From: Nonomuraea fuscirosea
Lineage (GTDB): Bacteria; Actinomycetota; Actinomycetes; Streptosporangiales; Streptosporangiaceae
Reading direction: 5' to 3'
Assembly: GCF_003001935.1 (NCBI RefSeq)
Contig: NZ_PVNG01000008.1
Coordinates: forward strand, 62,001 to 126,000
Length of the DNA: 64,000 nucleotides
Each line of letters opens with the position of its first letter. Position 1 is the stretch's first letter. A model generated the notes under the pieces. The model was not told the DNA's origin. It did not search any database and saw only the letters and a program-made list of their open reading frames with translations. Positions 42,039 through 49,918 of this stretch are shown here, one piece after another. The position numbers and the translations under genes are program-made.

Positions 42039-43370
42039 CTACCAGCCGGCCAGCTGCTCCAGGAACCACTCGATCAGCGGTGCCGACACCGCGCTGTGCT
42101 CCGTGTCGGTCGTGTCGCAGCAGAACGCGTCCAGCTGCGTCTCGTCCTTGGGCAGGTCGCTGAGGTCCAGGTGCAGGTCGGCCTGCCACTGGTACGGGTC
42201 CCTGGCCAGGGCGACCGCGCTGACCGCCGGGACGAAGCAGCTGCTGCGGAAGCGCGGCTCGATCGTCAGCCCCATCGCGTCGGCGAGCCGGCCCCACGCG
42301 TCGAGCGTGCCGCCGGGCGCTCCGTCGAACGCCGGGACGTGCGAGGTGGCGCTCGTCCACACCGGGGCGCCGAAGCGCACGGTGCCGATGTTCTGCAGCT
42401 CACCCATGTCCGGCTGGAAGCGGGCGACGAGCTGCAGCGCGTCGAGGTTCAGGTCGAAGACCGGGGTGCCGGCGGGCAGGCCGTTGCCGACACCGTGGCC
42501 GGTGCCGTTGGCCATGCCCAGCTTGTACGGGCGCATCGGGAACCAGCCCACCCTGCGCAGATCCTCGATCCACTCCTGGCGCAGCGCGTTGTCCGTCACC
42601 GGGCCCGAGTAGTCGGCGTTCTGGACCCAGCCCCACAGCTGCTGCTGCGCGGCGGGGCTGCGGATCAGCTCGGCCTGGCCGGGCCCGTCGGAGCGCGGGT
42701 CGAGCGCCTCGTGCAGGTAGGCCAGCTGCTGGAGCACCAGCGGGATCCAGGCGCCGAGGTGCGGGCTGTCGTAGGAGAAGTACTTCTCCGTCTGGTGGTC
42801 GATGCGCTCGTTCTCCATGCGGGCCAGCGCGTACCTGGTGATCAGGCCACCCATGCTGACGCCGCCCACGACGAGCTGGTCGTCGCCCCAGCGCTCGTCG
42901 ATGGCGCGCTGCACGGCGGTGACCGCGACGGCGGCGTTGGCCTGGATGGCGATGTGCCGCTGGTCGAAGCCCAGCAGGATGACGTCGATGCCCAGCGTGC
43001 TGAGCTGGTCGAGGAAGCCGGGCTTGCCGGGCGCGTACGGCTTGTTGAAGTGCCGCCACAGCTCGTCGAGGTCGCTCGGCCCGTAGTTGAAGCCGTCGGC
43101 CAGGATCAGCGGCCTGGTCAGCGCGTCGTGCCCCTCGGCCAGGTGCACGGCGGCGCGGCCGGTGGCCAGGCGGCCGTGGTGCGGGCTGTCGCCGACCAGC
43201 TCCCAGACCTGCTCGGGCGGGCGGGCCTGACCGGAGCGCTCCGGCGGGGCGGCGAACCAGACGCCCTGGTGGCCGAGCGCCTCGGCGATCCGCTCGACCT
43301 GTTCGGCGGACAGGCTGCTCTCGATCCCGTGGGCTCTGGTCTCGACGTCGATTCTCGGTTCCTGCGGCAT
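42039..43370 (-). CDS. Alpha/beta hydrolase, 443 aa
   Basis: The protein contains VVGGVSMGGLITRYALARME, a G-x-S-x-G nucleophile elbow with Ser, followed by the family-typical helix. DVILLGFDQRHIAIQANAAV is the strand and helix before it. The N-terminal third (IESSLSAEQVERIAEALGHQ onward) is a separate helical region. It has no signal peptide. I start it at 43370, where GAGAGGA is just upstream; the frame is open to 43421. The 443-aa length exceeds a simple esterase. It is convergent with the propeller gene (48 nt between stops); a role on the same ligand is possible but unsupported. Confidence 0.8.
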   Translation of the reverse strand: MPQEPRIDVETRAHGIESSLSAEQVERIAEALGHQGVWFAAPPERSGQARPPEQVWELVGDSPHHGRLATGRAAVHLAEGHDALTRPLILADGFNYGPSDLDELWRHFNKPYAPGKPGFLDQLSTLGIDVILLGFDQRHIAIQANAAVAVTAVQRAIDERWGDDQLVVGGVSMGGLITRYALARMENERIDHQTEKYFSYDSPHLGAWIPLVLQQLAYLHEALDPRSDGPGQAELIRSPAAQQQLWGWVQNADYSGPVTDNALRQEWIEDLRRVGWFPMRPYKLGMANGTGHGVGNGLPAGTPVFDLNLDALQLVARFQPDMGELQNIGTVRFGAPVWTSATSHVPAFDGAPGGTLDAWGRLADAMGLTIEPRFRSSCFVPAVSAVALARDPYQWQADLHLDLSDLPKDETQLDAFCCDTTDTEHSAVSAPLIEWFLEQLAGW

Positions 43371-43595
43371 TTCGATCCTCTCGCTTGCGGAGGGGCCACC
43401 TGGGGCCACTGAGCTCACCATACGGTCACTCTCCGTGATTGATCGCGGACGACACGTGATGCCGCATTAGGGTGTTTTCGCAGGTCAAGCGGGTGTACGG
43501 CGGCCCATGACGGTCAGGCCCGACAGGGGCGGGGTTCCTGCTCCCCGCACGGGGGTAGGCGGCTGCGTGGAGGGGCCGACCGGGGAGGAGTCTCG

Positions 43596-43853
43596 ATGTC
43601 TTCCATGTCCTTGATCGACAAAGAGTGCGTCCGTCAGCTGCTCGAATCAGGCCATCCCGACGCCACGCTGGTGTTCGTCCGCGGTGACTGCGTGGTGCTG
43701 CCCGCATCGGACGTGGACGAGGCGCACAGGGGCCTGGTCATCGCGCGGCGTGACGAGGTGATCGCCCAGTTGCCGGCGGGCGAGCCGACGGAGGACGAGC
43801 TCGACCGGCTGGCCATCCGGCTCGACAACGTCGTCCGCGACCTGGGCGCCTGA
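43596..43853 (+). CDS. Small hypothetical protein, 85 aa
   Basis: The protein reads SMSLIDKECVRQLLESGHPD, DATLVFVRGDCVVLPASDVD and a C-terminal helix ELDRLAIRLDNVVRDLGA. It looks like a small alpha/beta domain and I do not recognise a family. GGGGAGGAG precedes the ATG by about 6 nt, strong support for translation. It is convergent with the NarL-type regulator (41-nt gap) and divergent from the alpha/beta hydrolase. Confidence 0.65.
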   Translation: MSSMSLIDKECVRQLLESGHPDATLVFVRGDCVVLPASDVDEAHRGLVIARRDEVIAQLPAGEPTEDELDRLAIRLDNVVRDLGA

Positions 43854-43894
43854 GAACGGGGGCGTCCGCGGATCGGGTGGGTGGCGGCGGGTGG

Positions 43895-44542
43895 TCAGGC
43901 GCTTTCGAGGTACTGCAGCACGGCCGCCACCCGCCGGTCCGTCCCGTCGGTCGGGGCCAGGTCGAGCTTGGCGAAGATGCTGCGGATGTGCTTGTGCACG
44001 GCGCCGTCGGTGACGAACAGCCGCTCGGCGATGGCCGCGTTGCCGAGCCCCTCCGCCATCAGGGCGAGCACGTCGCGCTCGCGCGGGCTCAGCCGTTCCA
44101 GCCGGTTGTCCGGGCGGCTGCGGGTCAGCAGTTGCGCGACCACCTCGGGGTCGATGGCGGTGCCGCCGTCGGCCACCCGGTGCAGCGCCGTCAGGAACTC
44201 CCCGACCCGGCCGACCCGCTCCTTGAGCAGGTAGCCGAGGCGGGAGCTGCCGTGGGAGAGCAGATCCGTGGCGAACGCCTGCTCGACGTACGCCGACAGC
44301 ACGAGCACGGCGAGCCCCGGCAGCCGCCGCCTGGCCTCGACGGCGGCCACGATGCCCTCGTCGGTGTGGGTCGGCGGCATGCGTACGTCCACGATGGCGA
44401 CGTCCGGCTTGTGCGTGTCCACGGCTTCGAGGAACCCGGCGGCGTCGGGGGCGGTGGCCACCACGTCGAGCCCTTCCGCGCGCAGCAGCAGCGCGAGCCC
44501 TTCGCGCAGCAGGGCGTCGTCCTCGGCGATCACTATCCGCAT
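43895..44542 (-). CDS. NarL/LuxR-type response regulator
   Basis: The 215-aa protein has a full receiver: IVIAEDDALLREG (acidic pair), DVAIVDVRMPP (phospho-acceptor Asp), VLVLSAYVE and YLLKERV (Lys). The C-terminal HTH is LSPRERDVLALMAEGLGNAA then IAERLFVTDGAVHKHIRSIF, a GerE-type domain. It overlaps the histidine kinase stop by 10 nt (44533-44542), so they are translationally coupled and form a pair. An inverted repeat upstream of the kinase (45870) is a candidate autoregulatory site. Confidence 0.93.
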   Translation of the reverse strand: MRIVIAEDDALLREGLALLLRAEGLDVVATAPDAAGFLEAVDTHKPDVAIVDVRMPPTHTDEGIVAAVEARRRLPGLAVLVLSAYVEQAFATDLLSHGSSRLGYLLKERVGRVGEFLTALHRVADGGTAIDPEVVAQLLTRSRPDNRLERLSPRERDVLALMAEGLGNAAIAERLFVTDGAVHKHIRSIFAKLDLAPTDGTDRRVAAVLQYLESA

Positions 44543-45801
44543 GGAAGGCTCACATTCATGGTGGTCGGCCCGCCCGTGGGGCTGGTCAGCGTGAAGGTGC
44601 CGTCGAGCGCCTCGGTACGGCGGCGGATCCCGGCCAGCCCGGACCCGCCGTCCTCGACGGCTCCGCCGCGGCCGTCGTCCACGATCTGGATGCGCAGCCG
44701 GTCGTCGGTCCGCCGCACGGTCACGGTGGCGCGCCGGGCCTCGCTGTGCTTGGCGATGTTGGTGAGGGCCTCGGCCACCACGAAGTAGGCGGTGGCCTCG
44801 ACGGAGACCGGGCAGCGCCCCGGCACGTCGGCGTCGACCTCGCACGGCACGGGGCTGGCCGCGGCCAGGCCGCTCAGCGCGTCGGCCAGGCTGCGATCGG
44901 CCAGCACCGGGGGCAGGATGCTGCGCACGACCGCGCGCAACTCGGACAGCGCCTGCTCGGCGGCGTCCTGGGCTCGTTCGAGCACGGCGTCGGCAGTGGA
45001 CGGGTCACGTGCCAGCGCGCGGCGGGCCGCGCCCAGCAGCACGTTGACCGCCACGATCCGGTTCTGGGTGCCGTCGTGCAGGGACCGCTCGATCCGGCGC
45101 AGCTCCGCGGCGTGCGCGTCCAGCGCGGCGGCGCGGGTGGCGGTCAGCTGGGCCACCCGCAGGGCCAGGTCGGTGCCGGGGTCGGCGGCCAGCAGCCGGC
45201 GGCCGGGCCACGCCTGCAGCCGGGCCATGCCGGGGATGAGGGCCAGGGCGAGCCCGAGCCAGAACAGGCTCATCGGGCTCACCAGGAGTGCGCTCGGCAG
45301 GTCGTCGGCCGGCCAGATCTCCAGGATGGCGCCGGCCCGGTCCTCCGGACCGAGCAGCGGCCAGTAGAGCGGGAACACCAGGTCGAGTGCCGCACGGAAC
45401 GGCAGCGTCAGCCCGATCGCGCCCAGCAGCAGCCCCACCGTGGCGTGCCAGGCCAGCCAGAGCAGCTCGCGGCCGGTGGCGGGCTGCCTGATGGCCGTCC
45501 GCCAGTCGGGGGGCACCGGATCCGGGTTGATGATCTCCGGGCCCCAGCGGGACAGCCGGGCCCGCTCCCTGTTGGCGACCGTACGCAGGCCGCGCAGGGA
45601 GGTCGGCACCAGGCGCAGGCCCACGCCCGTGAGGCAGAAGGGCAGGACGGCGGCCAGCCCGATCAGCGCGATGAGGGCCAGGGCGCTGGTGCCCATGCCG
45701 CCCACGAGGTGTTCCAGCCCGTCGAGGGTGGTGCGGGCGCGGGCGAACACGTCCCACGAACGGGCCCGCCGCCGCCCGGTCGCCGGGTCCTGGGCCTGCA
45801 T
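44533..45801 (-). CDS. NarL-type sensor histidine kinase
   Basis: The 422-aa protein has paired membrane segments (MGTSALALIALIGLAAVLPF; TVGLLLGAIGLTLPFRAALD; LLVSPMSLFWLGLALALIPG) and then the HisKA_3 dimerisation helix ELRRIERSLHDGTQNRIVAV with the phospho-His. The HATPase domain shows VVAEALTNIAKHSEARRATV and IVDDGRGGAVEDGGSGLAGI. The start at 45801 is fixed by GGAGGT upstream. It would sense a membrane or extracellular signal and phosphorylate the coupled regulator. Confidence 0.92.
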   Translation of the reverse strand: MQAQDPATGRRRARSWDVFARARTTLDGLEHLVGGMGTSALALIALIGLAAVLPFCLTGVGLRLVPTSLRGLRTVANRERARLSRWGPEIINPDPVPPDWRTAIRQPATGRELLWLAWHATVGLLLGAIGLTLPFRAALDLVFPLYWPLLGPEDRAGAILEIWPADDLPSALLVSPMSLFWLGLALALIPGMARLQAWPGRRLLAADPGTDLALRVAQLTATRAAALDAHAAELRRIERSLHDGTQNRIVAVNVLLGAARRALARDPSTADAVLERAQDAAEQALSELRAVVRSILPPVLADRSLADALSGLAAASPVPCEVDADVPGRCPVSVEATAYFVVAEALTNIAKHSEARRATVTVRRTDDRLRIQIVDDGRGGAVEDGGSGLAGIRRRTEALDGTFTLTSPTGGPTTMNVSLPCG

Positions 45802-45869
45802 CCGCACCTCCTTCGTCCGCTCAGACCCTAGGACAAGAGGTGCTGCATCGGGCAATCACCGGCCGAAAA

Positions 45870-45885
45870 GTACAGCTGGCTGTAC
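45870..45885. promoter_or_regulatory. GTACAGC-tg-GCTGTAC inverted repeat
   Basis: Perfect 7-bp arms with a 2-nt centre. The site lies between the divergent histidine kinase and small membrane protein genes. It is a good candidate operator for the coupled NarL-type regulator. Confidence 0.55.
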
Positions 45886-45967
45886 CTCCGACTGTCCCGC
45901 TGCTGGGATCGTCTCGGCTCGCGCCGCTCCGTAGCGTTCTCGGTATGACAAACCGATCAAGGAGGGC

Positions 45968-46192
45968 ATGATGACCGAGCACGGCACTGAGGCCCGTCCC
46001 GCCGGCGCCCTCGCCCGCGTACGCCGCCCCGTTCTCTGGCTGCTGCTGGCCGTCTTCGCGGTCTGCAACGCGGTGTCGTCCATCGCGGACGTCAACGTGT
46101 TCATCGGGGTCGGGTTCGGCCTGGCCACCCTGGGGTGCGCGGCGGCGCTGATCGCCCAGCACTACGAGACCCGCAGGGGCGGGCGGACCTGA
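45968..46192 (+). CDS. Small two-helix membrane protein, 74 aa
   Basis: The protein has a short basic N-terminal part and two hydrophobic helices: PVLWLLLAVFAVCNAVSSIA and VFIGVGFGLATLGCAAALIA. AGGAGG lies 2-8 nt upstream; the ATG at 45971 is an alternative. It is divergent from the two-component pair, with the inverted repeat between them, so it may be a target of that system. No family is recognised. Confidence 0.75.
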   Translation: MMTEHGTEARPAGALARVRRPVLWLLLAVFAVCNAVSSIADVNVFIGVGFGLATLGCAAALIAQHYETRRGGRT

Positions 46193-46264
46193 GGACTTGC
46201 GGATCGGCCGATCCTGGTGTCGGATGCCGGACGACAAGTACCGATTTCGCCGGAGGGGCCGAGC

Positions 46265-47437
46265 ATGCCGGAGCGCACCGAGGTCGTCGTCATCGGAGCC
46301 GGCCCGGCCGGCCTGACCCTGGCCAACCTGCTGCGGCAGGCGGGCGTCGCGTGCGTGGTGCTGGAGCGGCAGAGCCGTTCCCACGTGGAACGGCGTCAGC
46401 GCGCCGGCGTGCTCGATCACGCGGCGACGCGCGTCTTCGAGGACTGGGGCCTGGCCGAGAGCGTGCTGGCGGGCACGCACCGGGACTCCACGATGGAGAT
46501 CAGGGTGGACGGCGAGCCGCGCTTCCTCGACGTGGTCGCGCTGGCCGACGGCAGATCGGGCCGGATCGTCCCGCAGCAGGTCCTCGTCGGCCGGCTCATC
46601 GCGGCCTTCGAGGCGGGCGGGGGAGACCTGCGCTTCGACGCCGCCGAGGTGAGCCCGCGCGGGGTCGAGGGTGACGCCCCCGTCGTGTCCTACCGGGATC
46701 AGGACGGCACCGTACGCGAGATCGCCTGCTCGTACGTGGCCGGCTGCGACGGCCACCACGGCGTCAGCCGGGCGAGCGTCCCCGAGCAGGCGCTGACCAC
46801 GTACACCTACGACCACGGCATCGGCTGGTTCACGGTGATGGCCGACGTGCCGCCGCCGCGGCACCCGATGTTCGCGATCCACTCGGCGGGTTTCGCCGCC
46901 CACTTCCCGAGGGGGCCGCAGGCCAGCCGCTTCTACCTGGAGTGCGCGCCCGGCGACGCGCTCGACGGCTGGGACGACTCCCGGATCTGGGCCCAGTTAC
47001 GGCTGCGCCTCGGCGACCCCGGGCTGCCCGAGGGGCCGATCACGGAGAAGGCCGTGGTGGACATGCGCAGTTTCGTCGTCGACCCCATGCGGTACGGGCG
47101 CCTCTTCCTGGCCGGGGACGCGGCCCACATCATCACCCCGATGGGCGGCAAGGGCATGAACCTGGCCATCGCCGACGCGGACGTGCTGGCCCACGCGCTG
47201 CGGGCGGCGCTGCGCGAGGGGGACGACGGGCCGCTGGAGGCGTACTCGGCCACGTGCCTCAAACGGGTGTGGAACCACCAGGAGTTCTCGCGCTGGCTGA
47301 CCGAGATGACCCACGAATCCGGTGACGCGACGCTGGCGGGGCCGTTCCGGCGGGAGCTGGCCAGGGCGCGGCTGGAGCGGCTGTTCAGCTCGGGGGCCGC
47401 GGCTCGGGCCTTCGCCGACCTGATGGCCGGCGGGTAA
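46265..47437 (+). CDS. PobA-like flavin monooxygenase with altered active site
   Basis: The 390-aa protein aligns by eye along its whole length with Pseudomonas 4-hydroxybenzoate 3-monooxygenase: VVVIGAGPAGLTLANLL, RQRAGVLDH, YVAGCDGHHGVSRAS and LFLAGDAAHIITPMGGKGMN. The Arg at position 214 and the Arg at 220 of that enzyme appear conserved. Tyr201 reads Phe (in MFAIHSAG), Ser212 reads Phe and Tyr385 reads Met. Those Tyr residues form the proton relay in the model enzyme, so the substrate or mechanism probably differs. The start at 46265 follows GGAGGGG. A chorismate mutase gene lies 19 nt downstream. Confidence 0.85.
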   Translation: MPERTEVVVIGAGPAGLTLANLLRQAGVACVVLERQSRSHVERRQRAGVLDHAATRVFEDWGLAESVLAGTHRDSTMEIRVDGEPRFLDVVALADGRSGRIVPQQVLVGRLIAAFEAGGGDLRFDAAEVSPRGVEGDAPVVSYRDQDGTVREIACSYVAGCDGHHGVSRASVPEQALTTYTYDHGIGWFTVMADVPPPRHPMFAIHSAGFAAHFPRGPQASRFYLECAPGDALDGWDDSRIWAQLRLRLGDPGLPEGPITEKAVVDMRSFVVDPMRYGRLFLAGDAAHIITPMGGKGMNLAIADADVLAHALRAALREGDDGPLEAYSATCLKRVWNHQEFSRWLTEMTHESGDATLAGPFRRELARARLERLFSSGAAARAFADLMAGG

Positions 47438-47456
47438 CATTTCCCCTTCTAGGGTC

Positions 47457-47822
47457 ATGTTGCACTATGTGGGGATATTTGTGGATAAAACCTCTCAAGA
47501 TCTGCCTGATCAGGAAATCTACATCCGCAAGGAGCTGCAGCGGCTGCGCGACAGCATCGACAACCTCGACGCCGCGCTCGTCCATCTGCTGGCCGAACGC
47601 TTCAAGTGCACGCAGGAGGTGGGCCGGCTCAAGGCCGAGTACCAGCTTCCTCCGGCGGACCCCGACCGGGAGGCGGCCCAGATCCGCCGCCTGCGCGCCC
47701 TGGCCGAGGAGTCGAAGCTCGACCCCGTCTTCGCCGAGCGCTTCCTAAACTTCATCATCGCCGAGGTCGTCCGGCACCACGAACTGATCGCCAGCAATCA
47801 CGCCGCGGCCCGCGACAACTGA
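47457..47822 (+). CDS. Chorismate mutase, AroQ type
   Basis: The protein has the all-helical AroQ pattern: LQRLRDSIDNLDAALVHLLA (R-x-x-ID-x-LD), ERFKCTQEVGRLKAEYQLPP (Lys in the active site), and a third helix ERFLNFIIAEVVRHHELIAS. It converts chorismate to prephenate. Two starts are possible: ATG at 47457 (121 aa) and GTG at 47481, which has GGGGA in front. I list the longer form. There is no signal peptide. The coupling with the PobA-like gene suggests a role in making or diverting an aromatic compound; no dehydratase is adjacent. Confidence 0.85.
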   Translation: MLHYVGIFVDKTSQDLPDQEIYIRKELQRLRDSIDNLDAALVHLLAERFKCTQEVGRLKAEYQLPPADPDREAAQIRRLRALAEESKLDPVFAERFLNFIIAEVVRHHELIASNHAAARDN

Positions 47823-47885
47823 CCCGCGACGCGGGGCCCGCCCCCCGAGCGCCCAGGGGTCCTGAGCATCCCCGGGCCCCGGGCT

Positions 47886-47941
47886 TCAGACGCGGACCAC
47901 GGCCTCAGACGCGGACCACGGCTCAGGCGCTGGCCCCGGCC
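47886..47941. repeat. Three 18-19-bp tandem repeats after the MauE-like gene
   Basis: Copies begin at 47886, 47905 and 47923, each as TCAGxCGC...CGGC. The first two are identical over 18 bp, the third is divergent. The array directly abuts the stop codon of the MauE-like gene (47942), which itself starts TCAGGCG, so the coding end looks like part of the repeat. Confidence 0.8.
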
Positions 47942-48730
47942 TCAGGCGTTCACCAGGGCGACCTTGACCGCGCGCGGGTCGTCGCCGACGAGGGGGACGG
48001 CGAAGACGGCCGTGCGGTCGCGGGCGCCGTACACGACGAAGCGCAACCCGTCCTCGTCCCATGTGTCGCGCACGTCCGAGGTGAGCTGGGCCGAGGCCGA
48101 GCAGTAGGCGGGGCTGCGGCGCAGCAGGTGCAGCGACGCCTCCAGCGGAACGCTCCCCGTGGGCGCGAGCGCGAGCGGCCGGCGCAGGCGGATCAGGAGG
48201 CGGCGCAGCGGGACGAGCCAGTAGCGGTCCAGCTCCGACGACAGAGCCAGCAGGGCCGCGATCTCCGCCAGGACCACGACCTCCGGCAGGCCGCCCGGCA
48301 ACGTGACGGCCGGGACGAGGCCGGGCGCCGCCGCGAGCAGCACGGTGATCAGCGCGGCGGCCAGCAGCAGTCCCGCGCGGGCGAAGGACCGCGCGTCCAC
48401 GGGCTTGGCATGAGTGCCCAGACAGCCGCACGACGCGGTGGGCGCGGCCACGTGGGCGTAGGTGAGATAGGCGAGGAAACCGGCCGACAGCAGCGCGGCG
48501 GCGACGCCGTCGAAGAGGTGGGTGGGTGGCAGTAGCAGGGCGGTGGCCACGGCGACTTCGGCCAGGCCGACGAGCCGCAGGACCGGGACCGCGCGCGCCG
48601 GGCCGGTGAGCCGGGCCAGAGCGGTCTGGCCGGCCTGTGCCCGCATCCGCCGGCTGAGCAGCTTCATCAGGCCCGCCCAGAGCAGGAAGAAAGCGATCAC
48701 GTACGGCTGCGACGCGGCGATCCCGTTCAT
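47942..48730 (-). CDS. MauE-like redox membrane protein
   Basis: The 262-aa protein has four hydrophobic helices and a C-G-C motif in a loop (HVAAPTASCGCLGTHAK), the pattern of MauE/DoxX-type proteins. MauE is needed with MauD to form disulfides in methylamine dehydrogenase light chain. The first 185 residues match the family length; the last 75 (TGSVPLEASLHLLRRSPAYC onward) are extra and possibly cytoplasmic. It is the third gene of a leftward operon with 10-13-nt gaps, after a Tat-exported protein and a 14-Cys protein. A role in oxidising that protein is an attractive inference. Confidence 0.8.
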   Translation of the reverse strand: MNGIAASQPYVIAFFLLWAGLMKLLSRRMRAQAGQTALARLTGPARAVPVLRLVGLAEVAVATALLLPPTHLFDGVAAALLSAGFLAYLTYAHVAAPTASCGCLGTHAKPVDARSFARAGLLLAAALITVLLAAAPGLVPAVTLPGGLPEVVVLAEIAALLALSSELDRYWLVPLRRLLIRLRRPLALAPTGSVPLEASLHLLRRSPAYCSASAQLTSDVRDTWDEDGLRFVVYGARDRTAVFAVPLVGDDPRAVKVALVNA

Positions 48731-48740
48731 GAACTGCCTC

Positions 48741-49349
48741 CTAGTGCGGGGAGAAGACCGTTGCGATGTCCACTTCGTTCGTGTCCGGCCGCCAGGCGCC
48801 CAGGATCTGCACGTGCTGGCTCACTTTCAGCATCGACAGGTCCTCGGTGGGCGGCGACTCGGAGTGGATGGCCACCGACTTGCCGGCGACGACGTGACAC
48901 AGCACTTCGTGGCCGTTGTGGTCGAGGTGGAGGGTCTGTCCGGTGATGTTCTTGATGTGACCCTTGATGTTGACGATGTTGAGCCACACGGACTCGGCGG
49001 CCAGCATTCCGTCCGGCATGCGCACACCCCTGGCGTACAGGCCGTCGCCCGGCTTGGCCTGGTCGAACGCGACGGGTCCGAGCTTCCACAGGCTCGTGCC
49101 GTCCACCACCCTGATGGTGTGGAAGACCAGGTTCGAGCCCAGGACGAGCAGCGTGTTCTCCTTGATCGAGCGGATCCGGCCCTCGGCGAAGTCGGGGTCG
49201 GGCGCGCCCGGCTCGACCTTCTGCGCGGGCGCGGGCGCGGTGGCGGCGAACGCCGCCTCGGGCCCCAGTGAGCCCATCGCGGTGGCGGCGACGACGCTCG
49301 CGCCTCCGCCGAGCACGGCGGACCTGAGCACATCTCTTCTGCTGCGCAT
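48741..49349 (-). CDS. Tat-exported hypothetical protein, 202 aa
   Basis: SRRDVLRSAVLGGGASVVAA is a clear twin-arginine signal, so the protein is likely exported folded. The mature domain is a beta-rich block of repeated strand pairs (RIRSIKENTLLVLGSNLVFH; LAAESVWLNIVNIKGHIKNI; LHLDHNGHEVLCHVVAGKSV) similar in character to OB- or DUF5666-type folds. It has one Cys. I do not recognise a family. Tat use suggests that it folds or binds a cofactor before export. It is 13 nt after the 14-Cys gene and 10 nt before the MauE-like gene. Confidence 0.8.
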   Translation of the reverse strand: MRSRRDVLRSAVLGGGASVVAATAMGSLGPEAAFAATAPAPAQKVEPGAPDPDFAEGRIRSIKENTLLVLGSNLVFHTIRVVDGTSLWKLGPVAFDQAKPGDGLYARGVRMPDGMLAAESVWLNIVNIKGHIKNITGQTLHLDHNGHEVLCHVVAGKSVAIHSESPPTEDLSMLKVSQHVQILGAWRPDTNEVDIATVFSPH

Positions 49350-49362
49350 CTGCCCCGCCTCC

Positions 49363-49812
49363 TCAGGCCGTCGAGATCTCGGCCGGACGCAGGCCGGAGG
49401 AGAGGCTGGCGATCTGGCTGTAGGCGGCGGGGGTGAGGTCGATCAGCCGGTTGCTGGCGCAGGTCGCGCCGCAGCAACTGCGCTCGCCGCAGAACAGGTC
49501 CGTCTGCGGGCCGCAGTCGGCGATGGCGGTGACGACGCTGCTTCCGCTGCACAGGGCCGTGATCCGGTGCCGGAACCCGCAGGTACGGCGGGACAGGCCG
49601 ACGCCGCAGCTGTCGGGGCGGGTGATGGCCCAGCAGGCGTCGGAGGTGTTGGGCCAGGCGTGCTGGAGGTTGCCGGAGTTGCAGGTGCCGCAGGCTCCCT
49701 TGCCGGTGCTGCTGCACGGGCCCCATGCGGTGCCGCAGCAGAACCAGGAGACCTCTCCTTGGACGGGGCCGAGTAAGTCGGCGGGCGGGTCGGGGGCGGT
49801 GCTTCGCGCCAT
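49363..49812 (-). CDS. Cysteine-rich protein, 149 aa, 14 Cys
   Basis: The protein has 14 Cys (positions 25, 26, 33, 41, 44, 60, 69, 78, 88, 100, 108, 113, 114, 118) and four Trp (23, 30, 53, 61), with no signal peptide or twin-arginine motif. The even Cys number and CCG motifs (WFCCG; RSCCGATC) suggest six or seven disulfides, or metal binding. It loosely resembles methylamine dehydrogenase light chain in size, Cys density and a CCG-type motif, but I cannot show homology. It is the first gene of the operon with a Tat-exported partner and a MauE-like protein. AAGGAGG precedes the ATG. Confidence 0.75.
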   Translation of the reverse strand: MARSTAPDPPADLLGPVQGEVSWFCCGTAWGPCSSTGKGACGTCNSGNLQHAWPNTSDACWAITRPDSCGVGLSRRTCGFRHRITALCSGSSVVTAIADCGPQTDLFCGERSCCGATCASNRLIDLTPAAYSQIASLSSGLRPAEISTA

Positions 49813-49880
49813 GGCGCGTCCTCCTTGGGTGAGCTCTGGACGATCTCAGCGAGGGGTGTGAAGCTTTCCGACTCGATCTA

Positions 49881-49908
49881 CAACTACCATGTAAGGATTT
49901 TTCGTCAA
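49881..49908 (-). promoter_or_regulatory. Putative -35/-10 promoter of the Cys-rich operon
   Basis: On the minus strand TTGACG (49908-49903) is followed 16 nt later by TAGTTG (49886-49881). The -35 box is good, the -10 is weak. The site is 69 nt upstream of the ATG at 49812, the only plausible promoter seen in the gap. Confidence 0.4.
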
Positions 49909-49918
49909 TGCCCGATTT

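Noticed and set aside
49363..49812. Methylamine dehydrogenase light chain
   Set aside because: Size, Cys density and the MauE neighbour are suggestive, but the Cys spacing does not match convincingly by eye and no heavy chain or MauD gene is present. Kept as an unknown Cys-rich protein.
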